Positions 23,841-34,147 of a stretch of 64,000 nt of DNA are shown here, piece by piece. Below the pieces are notes generated by a model. That model saw only the letters and a list, made by a program, of their open reading frames with translations, did not search any database and was not told the origin of the DNA. A program made the translations under genes and the position numbers. How positions within the stretch are numbered: position 1 is the stretch's first letter; each line of letters opens with the position of its first letter. Origin of the DNA: Bagarius yarrelli (taxonomy: Eukaryota; Chordata; Actinopteri; Siluriformes; Sisoridae); the NCBI GenBank assembly GCA_005784505.1, contig VCAZ01000035.1:1999501-2063500 (forward strand). The letters run 5' to 3'.

Positions 23841-24091
23841 CAAATACCAGACTCAGTGAAGTGGATGAAGTTAAAATTGTTTAGTTTTAATTGTTATTCG
23901 TGTCGTATTATTGGTGTCTGATTGGATGAGCACTGAAGATCTGTGCTGGAAATATTCTTCTGCGGCACATTACAGGACTTTTTTCCTTAAACTTAAGCCC
24001 TGTTTAATGAGTTATATAATCTAACATATTTAGAATTTAACACAAAAGTGATGAAATGTGTAAGTTAGTTGTAATAATAAAACAGAATTCC

Positions 24092-24095
<4 letters not shown>

Positions 24096-24128
<33 letters not shown>
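24096..24128. repeat. (TA)n microsatellite
   Basis: TA dinucleotides. Confidence 0.95.
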
Positions 24129-24131
<3 letters not shown>

Positions 24132-24472
24132 ACATATATGGAATCCGAATTGTGACTAGAATACTTTCAAATCACATGAACCAATATTTTAGACCAACTC
24201 TTCAGCAGCTGGAAACCTGTATCAAGCAAAAACTCCAGAAAACTCATAACCTCTTTAAAAAGACAAACTGTTGAGGAGATGCTACACTATGATAAACCAT
24301 GCGCCGTTCCAACTATTTTGACCTGTAGCAGGCCTAAAATTTGAATTAAACTTATTTCAAAATTGTAGGAAAATATCGGATCATGTGATTTAAAAGTGTT
24401 TTAGTTTTTATTTTATTGAAATTTAAAGAAAACAGAACAACTTTTCTGTAATTTTGGTTGTAGATACATCCT

Positions 24473-24477
<5 letters not shown>

Positions 24478-24504
<27 letters not shown>

Positions 24505-24528
24505 TATGTGCATATAGATAAATGAAAG

Positions 24529-24566
<38 letters not shown>

Positions 24567-24649
24567 TAGATAGATAGACAGAGATAGATAGACAGATAGA
24601 TAGACAGATAGATAGATAGATAGACAGATAGATAGATAGATAGATAGAC

Positions 24650-24684
<35 letters not shown>

Positions 24685-24780
24685 TAGATAGATAGATATA
24701 GATAGATAGATAGACAGATAGACTGAGACTAGACAGCTCGACAGACAGATAGAATATATCTAGAAAGAAGATAAGATAAG

Positions 24781-24818
<38 letters not shown>

Positions 24819-24820
24819 TG
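24478..24820. repeat. compound (TA)n / (GATA)n / (GACA)n microsatellite
   Basis: A TA tract (24478-24504) is followed by about 290 bases of alternating GATA and GACA blocks. This motif class is abundant in vertebrates. Confidence 0.97.
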
Positions 24821-24829
24821 TATATAAGG

Positions 24830-25545
24830 ACTGAAAAAGCTAAACAAAAGGAAAATATCTATAAAAGAAACCAGATAAAAAAGGAAAACAAACAGAAGAA
24901 AATAATCGGCTGTCCCCTTTGGGAATGAGTTTATTAAGACTTGATTGATATCCTTGTTCTATAAAAGTTACACATCAGCACGGCGTGCTAATGTAGCTAC
25001 CAAACGCGAGCGTGTGCACATAGATAGGTTACGTGTCTCAACCCAGTGTGTGTTAATTAGCCGTCTCAGGCTGGCTGTGCGCCGGGAGGGGCTTCCCACA
25101 TGCTTAACTGATGGATTGGGCAGCATGTGTGTGTGGCTCCATGGCCTGCTCTCATTGCTCACCCAATCAGTCACAGGACTGTTCATGTGGACAGCAGCAT
25201 TACATTATAGCATCGTTAGCCCAGCACTCTCTCGAGCCCCCGCTCTCAACACACACCATTATTAACTCCCACAAGTCTCTCTCTTTCTCTTTCTCGTTCT
25301 TTCTTTCTCATTTCCTTCATCTGTCTTTATCTCTCTGTACTTCTGTCAGGTCTGGAGGATGGATTCACTTAAACACTAAACATCTATTTGAAGCTACATT
25401 CGATAGTATTTCTATAACCTAAGACTGTATAACAACCCTAATATATACATTACTATTCAAAAGTTTTAGAACACTTCAATTATTTACATTTTAACTGTAA
25501 ATTTACAGTGTAAAACATTTAATATCTTAAGGTGATCAGAATTTA
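24830..25545. other. non-coding DNA
   Basis: 24960-25260 is more GC-balanced, with no recognised repeat and no gene. CTATTCAAAAGTTTTAG at 25453-25469 resembles a DNA-transposon terminus. Confidence 0.5.
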
Positions 25546-25550
25546 AAGCA

Positions 25551-25665
25551 TATATATATATAGATATATATATATATATATACTATATATATATATATAT
25601 ATATATATAGATAGATAGATAGATATAGATAGATAGATAGATATGATACACACACACACACATAC
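25551..25665. repeat. (TA)n / (GATA)n / (CA)n compound microsatellite
   Basis: TA, TAGA and CA tracts in series. Confidence 0.95.
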
Positions 25666-25848
25666 CCATTTAATTATTTGTTTTAACAAAATCTACATAC
25701 TTTTAGCCACCTTTTACAGATAAAAACTGCCAAAACACTTGTGGAAATTTGTTTTACAACAGAAATAAAATATTGTTGGAAAAAGTGTTCAGTAGCAAAA
25801 TGTTTTGCTAACCTATAAAAGTTTGTGACTGAACTGTTACCATGAAGT

Positions 25849-26030
25849 ATTACATTTACATCTACAGCTTTTGGCAGGCGTCCCTTATCCAGAGTGTCTT
25901 ACATTTATCTCTTTTATACAACTGAGCAATTGGGGGTTAAGTGCCTTGTTCAGGGGCCCAACAGTGGTAACTTGGTAGTGTTGGGAATTGAACCCCGATA
26001 TTCTGGTTGGCAGTCCAACACCTTGACCAG
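25849..26030 (-). mobile_element. tRNA-derived SINE (family A)
   Basis: It has CAGCTTTTGGCAGGCGTCCC, GAGCAATTGGGGGTTAAG and GGGAATTGAACCCC. The head is truncated. Confidence 0.9.
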
Positions 26031-26034
26031 TTTG

Positions 26035-27800
26035 CTTTCATTTCCCTATTTTGTCTTATGTTCTGTAGTAATTAATAATGTAGATGTATAGGCTAGATAT
26101 TACATCATATCTTTACAAGTTTGTATAAAACGTTTTTATTAAATTTTACAAATTAAACAGTTTAGTTGAAATGTTTGGTATTAGACGTTTCGCTTCTTTT
26201 GCTGTTAGCTTAGCATCTTAGCTAAAAAAAAATTATAGCATATTAAACCAATTTATCAACTGGCTACTGTCTGCCATCTGGAAAAAAAACCTATTGGATG
26301 TTACAGTGGCTGAATTTTATCAACCAATCTGTCTTTAACTAAAGGGATTTATTATGCAAAATATTTTATGTAACATACTCTTTGAAACATACTCTTTATC
26401 ACAGATCTCACAAACCAGTGTCAAAAAATGTGAAGCCATGTGAACCTCTACCTAAAAAAACGTCTAAATATCACTTCAACCCGGGAAAGTGAGCTCGGCA
26501 GCATGGTGTAACACTCGTCTCTATGCATGTACGCTAAACTCAATCAACCTAAACCAACTAAGCTTTCTTACATTAACTAAAATATTGTTCAGACATTAAA
26601 CTTATCTGTAAGTACTTCTTACTGTTGGTTATTTATTGCTCGAATACATGTGATACCAGCTGTTTACCTGGGTTCATTTTAACAACAATTAAGAATAAAT
26701 GTTGCTAAAATTAGAAAATGAGCAATGTTTTGATTATGAACAGTTCAGGCTTCATGTATAGGTTCTTCGTAAAAATAAGGTTTGGACTCCATATCCTTAG
26801 ATCTTTTGCTTCTTCTAGTTTGTCAAGGCAGAATCTAAACAGCGAACTATTTTTTTTAATTAATGGCCACATTAAATTGATTTAAATTGATAAATATCTT
26901 ATTTATTATATTAATGTTCGAATATCGCAATAAAGAGATCATCCAGTATATAGGCTAATCGAAATGCTGGATATTTTAGCAACTCTGCTTTTAGTTCAAT
27001 CTCTGAGATAAGCACTTGTTAAGATTTTTTTCCTTCTTTTTTTTTTCTATTCATCCTCAGGCTATTTTTTCTGTCTTCTGTTACTCAGAGAGAATAAGAA
27101 ATTTCAGCTATCATCAACCAGAGATCAAACGTAGCCTTGGCTGAATTCACTGTCAGAATAAAACCATTTGTTCCTGCAGCTCACTCCAAACGCCTTATCC
27201 CTGGACTTTTTCCTCCTTCAAGTGTGTGTGTTTAATGCGCTTTCAGCAGCCGACTCCCCGGAGCCTGTCTGCCATTGCTCATTTTGGAAAACATGGCGGT
27301 TATGGTTAGCAAGCAGCTTAGCATGGGACTGCCTGCTTTCCACCTGTCTCATTGTAGGCATACATCTTTCGATACACGCAAAGAAAACTGAAGGGATTGT
27401 GCCAAAAAATCTGAGTAAAGATTAAAGAGTGGAGGATTTTTTTTTAAAGCAATATAACGAACTTTAGCAAGCATGCAAGTAGCTAACATGCTACACATTG
27501 GAGAAAATAGGAAAACCACATACAGTACAATACCGTTCAAAGAATTTCACACAAGATTAAATACATATTTATACCTTAAACACCTTTAAAAAGACTTACA
27601 GTTTAAATTAGTTTTAATATTACTGTATGAAATTATAAAGTTTTAACAATAAATCTAATAGCTTATAACTAAAATAGTTTTTGGCCCCTGTAGTTACAGT
27701 GTTTATTAGGAACACTGTTTAGGAGGTAAAATTATAATATTTTTTCATTTAACACTTTTTCAGTCACTTTACTTTTCCTTTTGTGTTATTTAATATAACA
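26035..27800. other. non-coding DNA
   Basis: Mostly AT-rich. 27170-27370 is GC-balanced and repeat-free and might be a small conserved element. No gene was recognised. Confidence 0.5.
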
Positions 27801-27802
27801 CA

Positions 27803-27986
27803 CGGGGAAAGTGGTGGACTGATACCTGAAAAACAGGGGTCAGGGGTTTGTTTCCCAGCATCACCAAGTCACCACCACTGGGCTCCTGAACAAGGCCCTT
27901 AACCCCCAATTGCTCAGTTGTATAAAAAGAGATAAATTTAAGTCGCTCTGTATAAGGGCATCTGCCAAATGCTGTAAATGTTATGT
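27803..27986 (+). mobile_element. tRNA-derived SINE (family A)
   Basis: It ends with AAGTCGCTCTGTATAAGGGC then ATCTGCCAAATGCTGTAAAT. The head is decayed. Confidence 0.88.
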
Positions 27987-28114
27987 AATAACTTTGGTTT
28001 TTTTTAATTCCTGTATTATAACTGTAAAAAAACAGGCCTTTACATTTTTCACTGGAAGCATATATACACTATATATATATACACACACTAACTATAAATA
28101 GGCCTATGTAGATC

Positions 28115-28287
28115 AGGGGTAGGCAATCTCACGCCTGGAGGGTCGGTGTCCTGCAGAGTTTAGCTTCAGTTGCCTTAACAAAAGTTTAAAGTGACCTCAG
28201 TAAGATCTTGATTAGTTGGAATTAAATTCAACTGGTTCAGGTGTGTTTGATTAGGGTTCTGCAGGACCAAGATTGCCCACCCCTGGA
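28115..28287. mobile_element. hAT-type MITE with matching terminal repeats
   Basis: It runs from CAGGGGTAGGCAATCT to AGATTGCCCACCCCTG, which are inverted copies with one mismatch. The flanks ATGTAGAT and GAGTAGAT agree at 6 of 8 bases, consistent with an old 8-bp hAT duplication. Confidence 0.9.
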
Positions 28288-28395
28288 GTAGATGCAAACA
28301 AATCCACATCAACCTAAGCTTCATTGAGAGAAAGCAGATAAATAAAACACGCTGGTAGGAAAAAAGAAACAGATCAAACACCAGAGTAGAAAAAA

Positions 28396-29196
28396 ACAAT
28401 ACTGTATTTCATAAAAATGTACAAAAGATATCTACAGATCCAGCTCCATACACATGTTCACGTACAAAACAAAATATGAAATAATCAAATACCACATCAG
28501 GAGTTCATTAGTTTGTATGACACTCGAGAATAAAACTGCGCTAATACGTTTTCTGAGATAGAAGTTTTTTCTTTTGTACGGTATGGAGTGCTATTACTTA
28601 CAATGAGAATAAAGACTTGACTAATGTTACTTTAAAAACTTTACTGTTTTAAAAGTATAGCATCACTTCAGCTCTTTGAAGCATTATTTTCGGACTTTTG
28701 AAGAAAGACTATATCGCACGAGTAAAAAATGTTTTGCATTTCACACTATTCCTATAATACATTTCCTTGCCTTTAAGTTCATTTTTTTGTCTCACAGACA
28801 CATAGAAAAAGTGAAAGCTTTGTGATTTACATAATGTACAAACTTTTTGTGTGTGTGTGTGTGTGTGTGTGTTCAGGACAATTCGATGTAACTCTGCATG
28901 ATTCAATTTTTATGTGATTTTTTTCCAGCATATGCATTTGCATAGCTAGGCACTTGTTGCTACTTTTGTTTCACCATAAAAGAGAATACAAAAATACTGG
29001 AATGAAATTTATCAAATATACTGTATTTATATACAGTACATATATTGGTCTAAGGCAAAATATGGCTTTTTTTAGCAAAGGGCAAACTACTAAGTATTTG
29101 TTCTAATACTATACAGGATAATACAGATATGAAAATGCTAGGACAGTCTTTATTCAGATTGGACAACAGGTCCAATTATACTTCCTGTTTGACCTT
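28396..29196 (-). other. gli2: probable gli2 3' UTR
   Basis: This is AT-rich, mostly single-copy-looking DNA directly after the stop codon, with one (GT)n tract at about 28848-28872 (plus strand) and no coding signal. An AATAAA on the minus strand at 29149-29154 lies only about 42 bases past the stop. A weaker AATACA-type hexamer near 28400, just before a hAT-type MITE, is an alternative end. The true poly(A) site cannot be fixed from sequence alone. Confidence 0.4.
28848..28872. repeat. (GT)n microsatellite
   Basis: GT dinucleotides inside the probable 3' UTR. Confidence 0.93.
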
Positions 29197-31463
29197 TTAA
29201 GACATCATGTTAAGAAACTTACTCTCTTCTGCCAGCGCAGTCAACATAGAAGTCATATCTCCGATGGCCATGTTGCCAATTCCTGCAGGTACCGGAGGCA
29301 ATGTCACAGAGTTTCTGGGCGTAGTGAGGCGAGAGGAATTCTGGGACAGACTGCGGAGGATATTAGGACTTATCGTTCCCGACATGAGGCTAGAGTGGTC
29401 ACCATCATCCAGTATGGCATCAAAGTCAATCTGGGTCTGCTCAACTCCACTGGAGGAGTCCACTGTACTTGAGACTTGGTTGGTGCCTGGGGAGTTAACA
29501 GCGGCCATTGTTATGTTATCTGTGCTGCAGTCCACTGCTTTTGTGGCGTCATTAATATTCAGACTGCTGGACTCAAACATGTGGATCTGTCCTGTGTAGA
29601 ACACGGCATTGCTGTCTGTGTCACCAACACCCACAGTAACAGGCTTTTTTGGGCTAGCTTCGGAAGTGTCATACACTGGGCTGAAGTGGGATTGTGGGTA
29701 ACCAGGTTGCTGTGGTGTTAATGCATTTGGCCCTGAGTGCTGCCTGGCAAAGGGTTTAGATTCTGTGGGCGGTCTTGGCTGTAGTACACTATGGTTTTCA
29801 TTTAGGATGGGCTTCTGGGAAAGAGCATCATAGCTATGCTGATCATTGCTCATTTGGGAATAATTTTCTTGACTATTCTCAAAATTTACATGGCTATGAC
29901 TGATCAGTGATTTAGTTCTTACCCTGTTATTTTGCATGTACATGGGCTGCATTGTTTTCTTAGATGGACTTGTCAAACTGAGATTGCCTTGTGTAATATT
30001 ACCACAAGAGGCATGCTGGCTAGTGCTTCTGTTTATCTCATTGCCTTGTTGAAATCCATGCTGATTTTGAATATGCTCATTTTGGTGGTTCTTGTTTCCT
30101 TGCTGCCTAAGAGTTTGGCTACAGTTCATCCTTTGGGCCATAAGCTCATTCCTATGCATAGAACTCTGTTGAGCAGCATGTGCAAAGTTCTGACTCATGG
30201 ATCTTACTTGATGGTTGGATTTGTGGTTTTGAATAGGGCCAAAGTTCTGCTTTTGCTGGGGTGCAGTCATATTTCCCCAATCTAACGATTGCTGTTGCTT
30301 GATTTGGCTGGGAGATGCCTCGACTGTCCCCGAGCTGACCTCATTCCACTGTACAGGCATGTGGCTCTTGTTGGCACTGGGAGACATGTGCTGTTGGGCT
30401 GGACTGGTCTGGCAAGAAGCTGTTGTCTGGTGCGTCATACTGTTCACAGCACTATCCACTACTGCCAAACGTCTCTGGTAGTAACAAGGTGGTGGTGGTG
30501 GAGGTCCACCATTTGCTAGGAAGCCCTGGGTCTGTTGATTCCGGTACACAGAACCATTGTGTTGTGTAGAATCTCCATTAGAAGTAAGGTACTGAACCAT
30601 ATCATCAGGCAACATCAAGTCATCACCAATGCCATTGGCAGGACCATTCATGTCAGTTGTTTCCATCGCAGTGTTCTCAGAGATGCTGGGAGGTCGGGGA
30701 GGGTACTGGAGGCAGTGCAGACTACCATCAGAACGGACAAAGCTCTGTACTGACAAATGGCGGCTGGAAGGAGGAAAGTGTGATGCTGGATTAGGGTTTA
30801 CATTGCTCATGCTGTTGAAACGCTGCCCCACCTGTAGACGTTGTTGATCAACAGCCACCCGTCTAACTGGATCACTAGCTCTCCGTGTTATATTGTCTGG
30901 TACCTCGTGGGGCATCATGGTAGTGCTGGGATACCCTGTGTCACTGCATCTTCTGGGCACTGTGGGGAGACCAAGTGGGTGCATAGTTGTTTCGTGTGGA
31001 TCTCCCAGCATGGCTATACGTGTCCTTAGGCTCATGCGTTCCATGTTTGGCAAAGGAGTAGGCGGAGCCCCACCTGTTGCTGCGGCATATTTGGCTTTGA
31101 GACGATAGTGCTGGGCAGGGGTGAGGCTGAGCAGGCCTGGCAAGCCGCCACACTGGCTGGCCTCACTAGAGCGGCGTGACAGGTCTGTAGAGATGGGGTC
31201 ATATGAATCTGCCGAGCTGATGTTGTTTAGCCGGTTGCCGGCCTGTGAGGTTTGGCTGGAGCGGCGGCTAGAGTAGCAGGGAGAGATTCCAGAGGAACGA
31301 CGACTCAGTGTATAAGCTGAACTCACAGTGCTCGCCAGGCTGTCTCGACGCTCCACTGGCTGACAAAGAACTGTTGTCTCACTGGGGCAAATGTCACTCA
31401 GACGAAGGCCAGTAATGGGAACAGAAATATTGCCAACCCGTACTGAGTTCTCCAGTAATGAAC
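29197..31463 (-). CDS. gli2: gli2 terminal coding exon: PKA-site cluster, Q/N-rich region, C-terminal activation domain
   Basis: This exon has 2,267 nt and ends in TAA at 29197-29199. It opens after acceptor TTAAAG with GSLLENSVRVGNISVPITGL. Six RRxS motifs (RRDS, three RRSS, RRCS and RRAS, between about 31350 and 30874) match the PKA cluster that primes GSK3/CK1 phosphorylation and beta-TrCP-dependent processing. SADSYDPISTD, LTPAQHYRLKAKYAAATGG and LPNMERMSLRTR are family blocks. PPRPPSISENTAME and LPDDMVQYL follow, then PVQWNEVSSGTV. From 30306 to about 29797 the protein is Q/N-rich and poorly conserved. The end carries TQIDFDAILDDGDHSSLMSG, an acidic activation motif, then the Gli2-specific C-terminus. 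Confidence 0.97.
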
Positions 31464-31608
31464 CTTTAACAAAACAGAGCAGATTTTAAATATTACCACA
31501 GTTATAAAAATCTATTAAATAAACTTTAATAAATTTGCCCATGCAATAATAAATAAAAAAAATATAAATACAAAATAAAGTAAAAACAATTGTTTTTCAT
31601 AGTCTTAC

Positions 31609-31936
31609 CTTTACCAGGGATTGGCGGTAGCTTGGTGCCAGGAGCTTGTGGAACAGCATTTGCCCAGGAGCACGACTCCCTCACTGTCTTTAGCTTTTCT
31701 TGCTTTAGGTGGTTTAGCCTGCTTGCAGGGCTAGCACTTCTTCGCAGGTGGAGGCCCACTGTGCCCATGGAGACAGTTGAGTCTACCAGGGGCACGTCAT
31801 CCAGCATGCTCAAGTCTCCCATGCTGCCCCCGCCAGGGCCCGACAACTCTATTCCACCGTCATGGTGGGTGGCACTGCTAAGTGGTGACGGTTGGCTGCT
31901 ACATGATGACTGACCACCAGGGCTGGACTGATACAT
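31609..31936 (-). CDS. gli2: gli2 exon, post-finger processing region
   Basis: This 328-nt exon starts at phase 0 (MYQSSPGGQSSCSSQPSPLS) and ends one base into a glycine codon. It continues GGIELSGPGGGSMGDLSMLD and DVPLVDS, then RLNHLKQEKLKTVRESCSWA and KLPPIPGKG. In Gli2/Gli3 this segment contributes to the processing determinant that controls partial proteasomal cleavage to the repressor form. The acceptor is TTTGTCAG and the donor GTAAAG|GTAAGACT. It opens with ATG, but that is an internal methionine and not a start, since the phase joins cleanly to the finger-5 exon. Confidence 0.95.
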
Positions 31937-32663
31937 CTGACAAAGAAATAAGAGGGTAGCACAGGTGGATAAGTATATAAATGTATTTTTTGATTCTATA
32001 GGATCACATTTATAAGCATTATACTGGTCAGGGCCACCGTGGTGCTGAGGCCTTTTACAAGCAACATTGCTAGCTATGTGGAAATATATGCTGTTTCTGA
32101 TGCTTGCTTATGCAGTTTGATGCAAGGCAATATTAACGCAATCAGTGAATCGATCAAGAACATGGAGATTAGGTGATGGCATTACTAAAAAGTCATACAC
32201 ATGCAAATTTAGTACAATTTCAATCATGTTGCTGCCACGTTTAGGATAAAAGATTACTTTTTTATTAGAATAATAGGATAATGGATGATTATTTGTGTTT
32301 TTCATTAATGCAAATGTACTGCTTTTTACTTTTTTATTATTTTAGAATGCTCCGGTTAAGTTCTTTCGTCATTTTACATACGTCCTGTACCAAATTTGCA
32401 AATTCGGAATCACTTACAATATAAAAAAGGGCCTTTTTACATATTTCATTAATGTCTTCTGTCCTGTGAAACTATTTGTTTCTCACGAAAAGCATAGTAA
32501 TAGAATATTTACCCAGTATTTGTTTTTAGCCTGTGGTGCTATGTGAGTAAGATCTCTGTGAAGAGCATAGAAGACATAGGGGCCATGAGGGTTCTTAGGA
32601 AATCAAAGAAATGTTGTGGTTTAAATCTCTAAACAATGCAACGATGAAATCGCAATAGTTTCT

Positions 32664-33014
32664 GCCAGGGCTGGGCAATAGGACCTAACATCAAAACTTC
32701 GATTATTTAAACATTTTAGCTCGATTACGATTAATAAATGATTTTTTTCCTTATTATTTAAACATGTCTTTTGTCCTTATACTACGCTAAGTTTTTCTTT
32801 GGTAAAAGCTCCCACTGTTGCTTAGTTAACTTTTGTCCTTTCCACCATGTCGCTTCAGCACCGCTAACTGAACCGCTAACATGCAGATTGATGTGACTTC
32901 ACATGCAAGAGTATGTTGTAAAAGGGGAATGATTTAAAAAAAACTAATGGGAAAATTACATGAGAAAGTTTCAAAATTATGGTTTCTATTACTTTTTGAT
33001 TAATCGTCTAGCTT
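32664..33014. mobile_element. hAT-like MITE
   Basis: It begins AGGGCTGGGCAATAGG, continues with CGATTATTTAAACATTTTAG, and ends ATTAATCGTCTAGCTTTAG, the imperfect complement of its start. Confidence 0.65.
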
Positions 33015-33112
33015 TAGTTCCCACATTTTTTATTATACATTGAAGATGAAATTTTAATAATATTAGATTAATATAAATCTCGGGTCTCGGATCTGAATAG
33101 TTATAGCCCCAA

Positions 33113-33300
33113 TGTAGCAGGGTGGTTAACACTGTTGCCTCACAGCAAGAAGGTCCTGGGTTTGATTCCCAGGCATGGGCCCTTTCTGTGTATAGTTTGT
33201 ATCTTCTCCCTTTACTTGTGTGTGGTTTTTTTCCAGTCCAGAAACATGTATGTTAGGATAAGTGAGTCTAAAGTATGAGTGGAATCGCCATAAAAATAAC
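33113..33300 (+). mobile_element. tRNA SINE family B, partial
   Basis: It has GGTTAACACTGTTGCCTCAC, CCTGGGTTTGATTCCCAGG and AACATGTATGTTAGG. The tail has decayed. Confidence 0.85.
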
Positions 33301-33862
33301 CTTGATGCTGGCATGCCGTTAAAGGGTAAATAAATAAATAAATAGCCCCAATGCCATTTTTATTAATGTCCCTTTGTTTTCACTTGATAGTAAAACTTAT
33401 AGTACAATATTATGCTATTTTTTGTTTCTTAAAAAAAAAACATTCATGACAATAGATTCATAATCTTTCAGAATGCAATTTTTTAAATATAACATGAATC
33501 ACAAGAATAAAAGAATTAAAATGGATTGAAAGTTAGTGCTCACCTCAGTAATGCCTGTCCACGGCATGTAAAAAGAGAAAATGCAGAAAGAGAAGAAAGA
33601 ATGCAGTCCATGAGCAGAAAGATAAAGACCGATTAGACAGAAGTGGACTGGGTTTGTCCAAAGAAGTGAGCATGCTTTTGTTAGTGTGCTTTAGTTTATT
33701 AAAGAAAAAAATTGCCTTTTAATGAAACTGGTTTATTGATGTACTAAAACACATAGAAATGTTTTTCCCTCTGAGATTAATAAAGATATCTACCTATATC
33801 TTAATTCAACTATTGTTCTATTACGCTATCTATTTGATTAAACTTTGAAAAAGTGGACATAC

Positions 33863-34147
33863 CACAGAGTTCTCTGTTTTGATTGACTTGACCTGCAGGT
33901 AGTCCTCCATGCCTCTAGTGGTGCTGTTGGCCTCAAACTTTTCTTGTCCTCCTCGACCAGATTGTTTGGTTCCTCCTTCGTTCTCGCCGTTCTCTCGTGG
34001 TGGGGGCTGAGGTCGGGGCACCAGGTCACCACGTTGTTTCTTGGTAACATGTGCCTCTGGGCCGTGCACGGTTTTGACATGCTTGCGGAGAGAGCTTGGG
34101 TCCGTGTAACGCTTGGTACATCCCGGAATCTTACACACATACGGTTT
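33863..34147 (-). CDS. gli2: gli2 exon, zinc finger 5 and post-finger linker
   Basis: This is a 95-codon, phase-0 exon. It opens KPYVCKIPGCTKRYTDPSSL then RKHVKTVHGPEAHVTKKQRG, giving finger 5 and the basic post-finger segment. The next ~45 residues (RPQPPPRENGENEGGTKQSG and beyond) are divergent. It ends MEDYLQVKSIKTENSV, and IKTE matches a conserved lysine context in Gli proteins. The acceptor is TATTTGCAG and the donor TCTGTG|GTATGTCC. Confidence 0.97.

Larger units (their letters stand above)
31937..33862 (-). other. gli2: gli2 intron (33862-31937)
   Basis: This intron contains a hAT-like element (about 32664-33014) and a SINE fragment (33113-33300). A good donor-like sequence at 33541-33544 (minus TGAG|GTGAGC) has an AG 11 bases upstream and could be a cryptic microexon. 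The rest is AT-rich and plain. Confidence 0.8.

Noticed and set aside
24530..24820. CRISPR-like regular array
   Set aside because: Units are 4-bp GATA/GACA without unique spacers, in a vertebrate genome. It is a microsatellite.
29149..29154. AATAAA as the definite gli2 poly(A) signal
   Set aside because: It lies only 42 bases past the stop. Gli2 transcripts normally have longer 3' UTRs, so it was kept only as a possibility.
29207..31108. Several open frames of 60-130 codons on the plus strand
   Set aside because: They are antisense shadows of the gli2 terminal exon and have no family resemblance.
29197..31463. Assignment as gli3 or gli1
   Set aside because: Gli3 shares the fingers and many blocks, but the C-terminus here (SRLTTPRNS, SKFLNMMS) and the pre-finger STVNPV..KRSKVKTE fit Gli2. 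Gli1 lacks this C-terminus altogether.
31609..31936. ATG at 31936 as a translation start
   Set aside because: It is the first codon of an internal exon, joined in phase to the zinc-finger-5 exon. A good acceptor lies directly before it.
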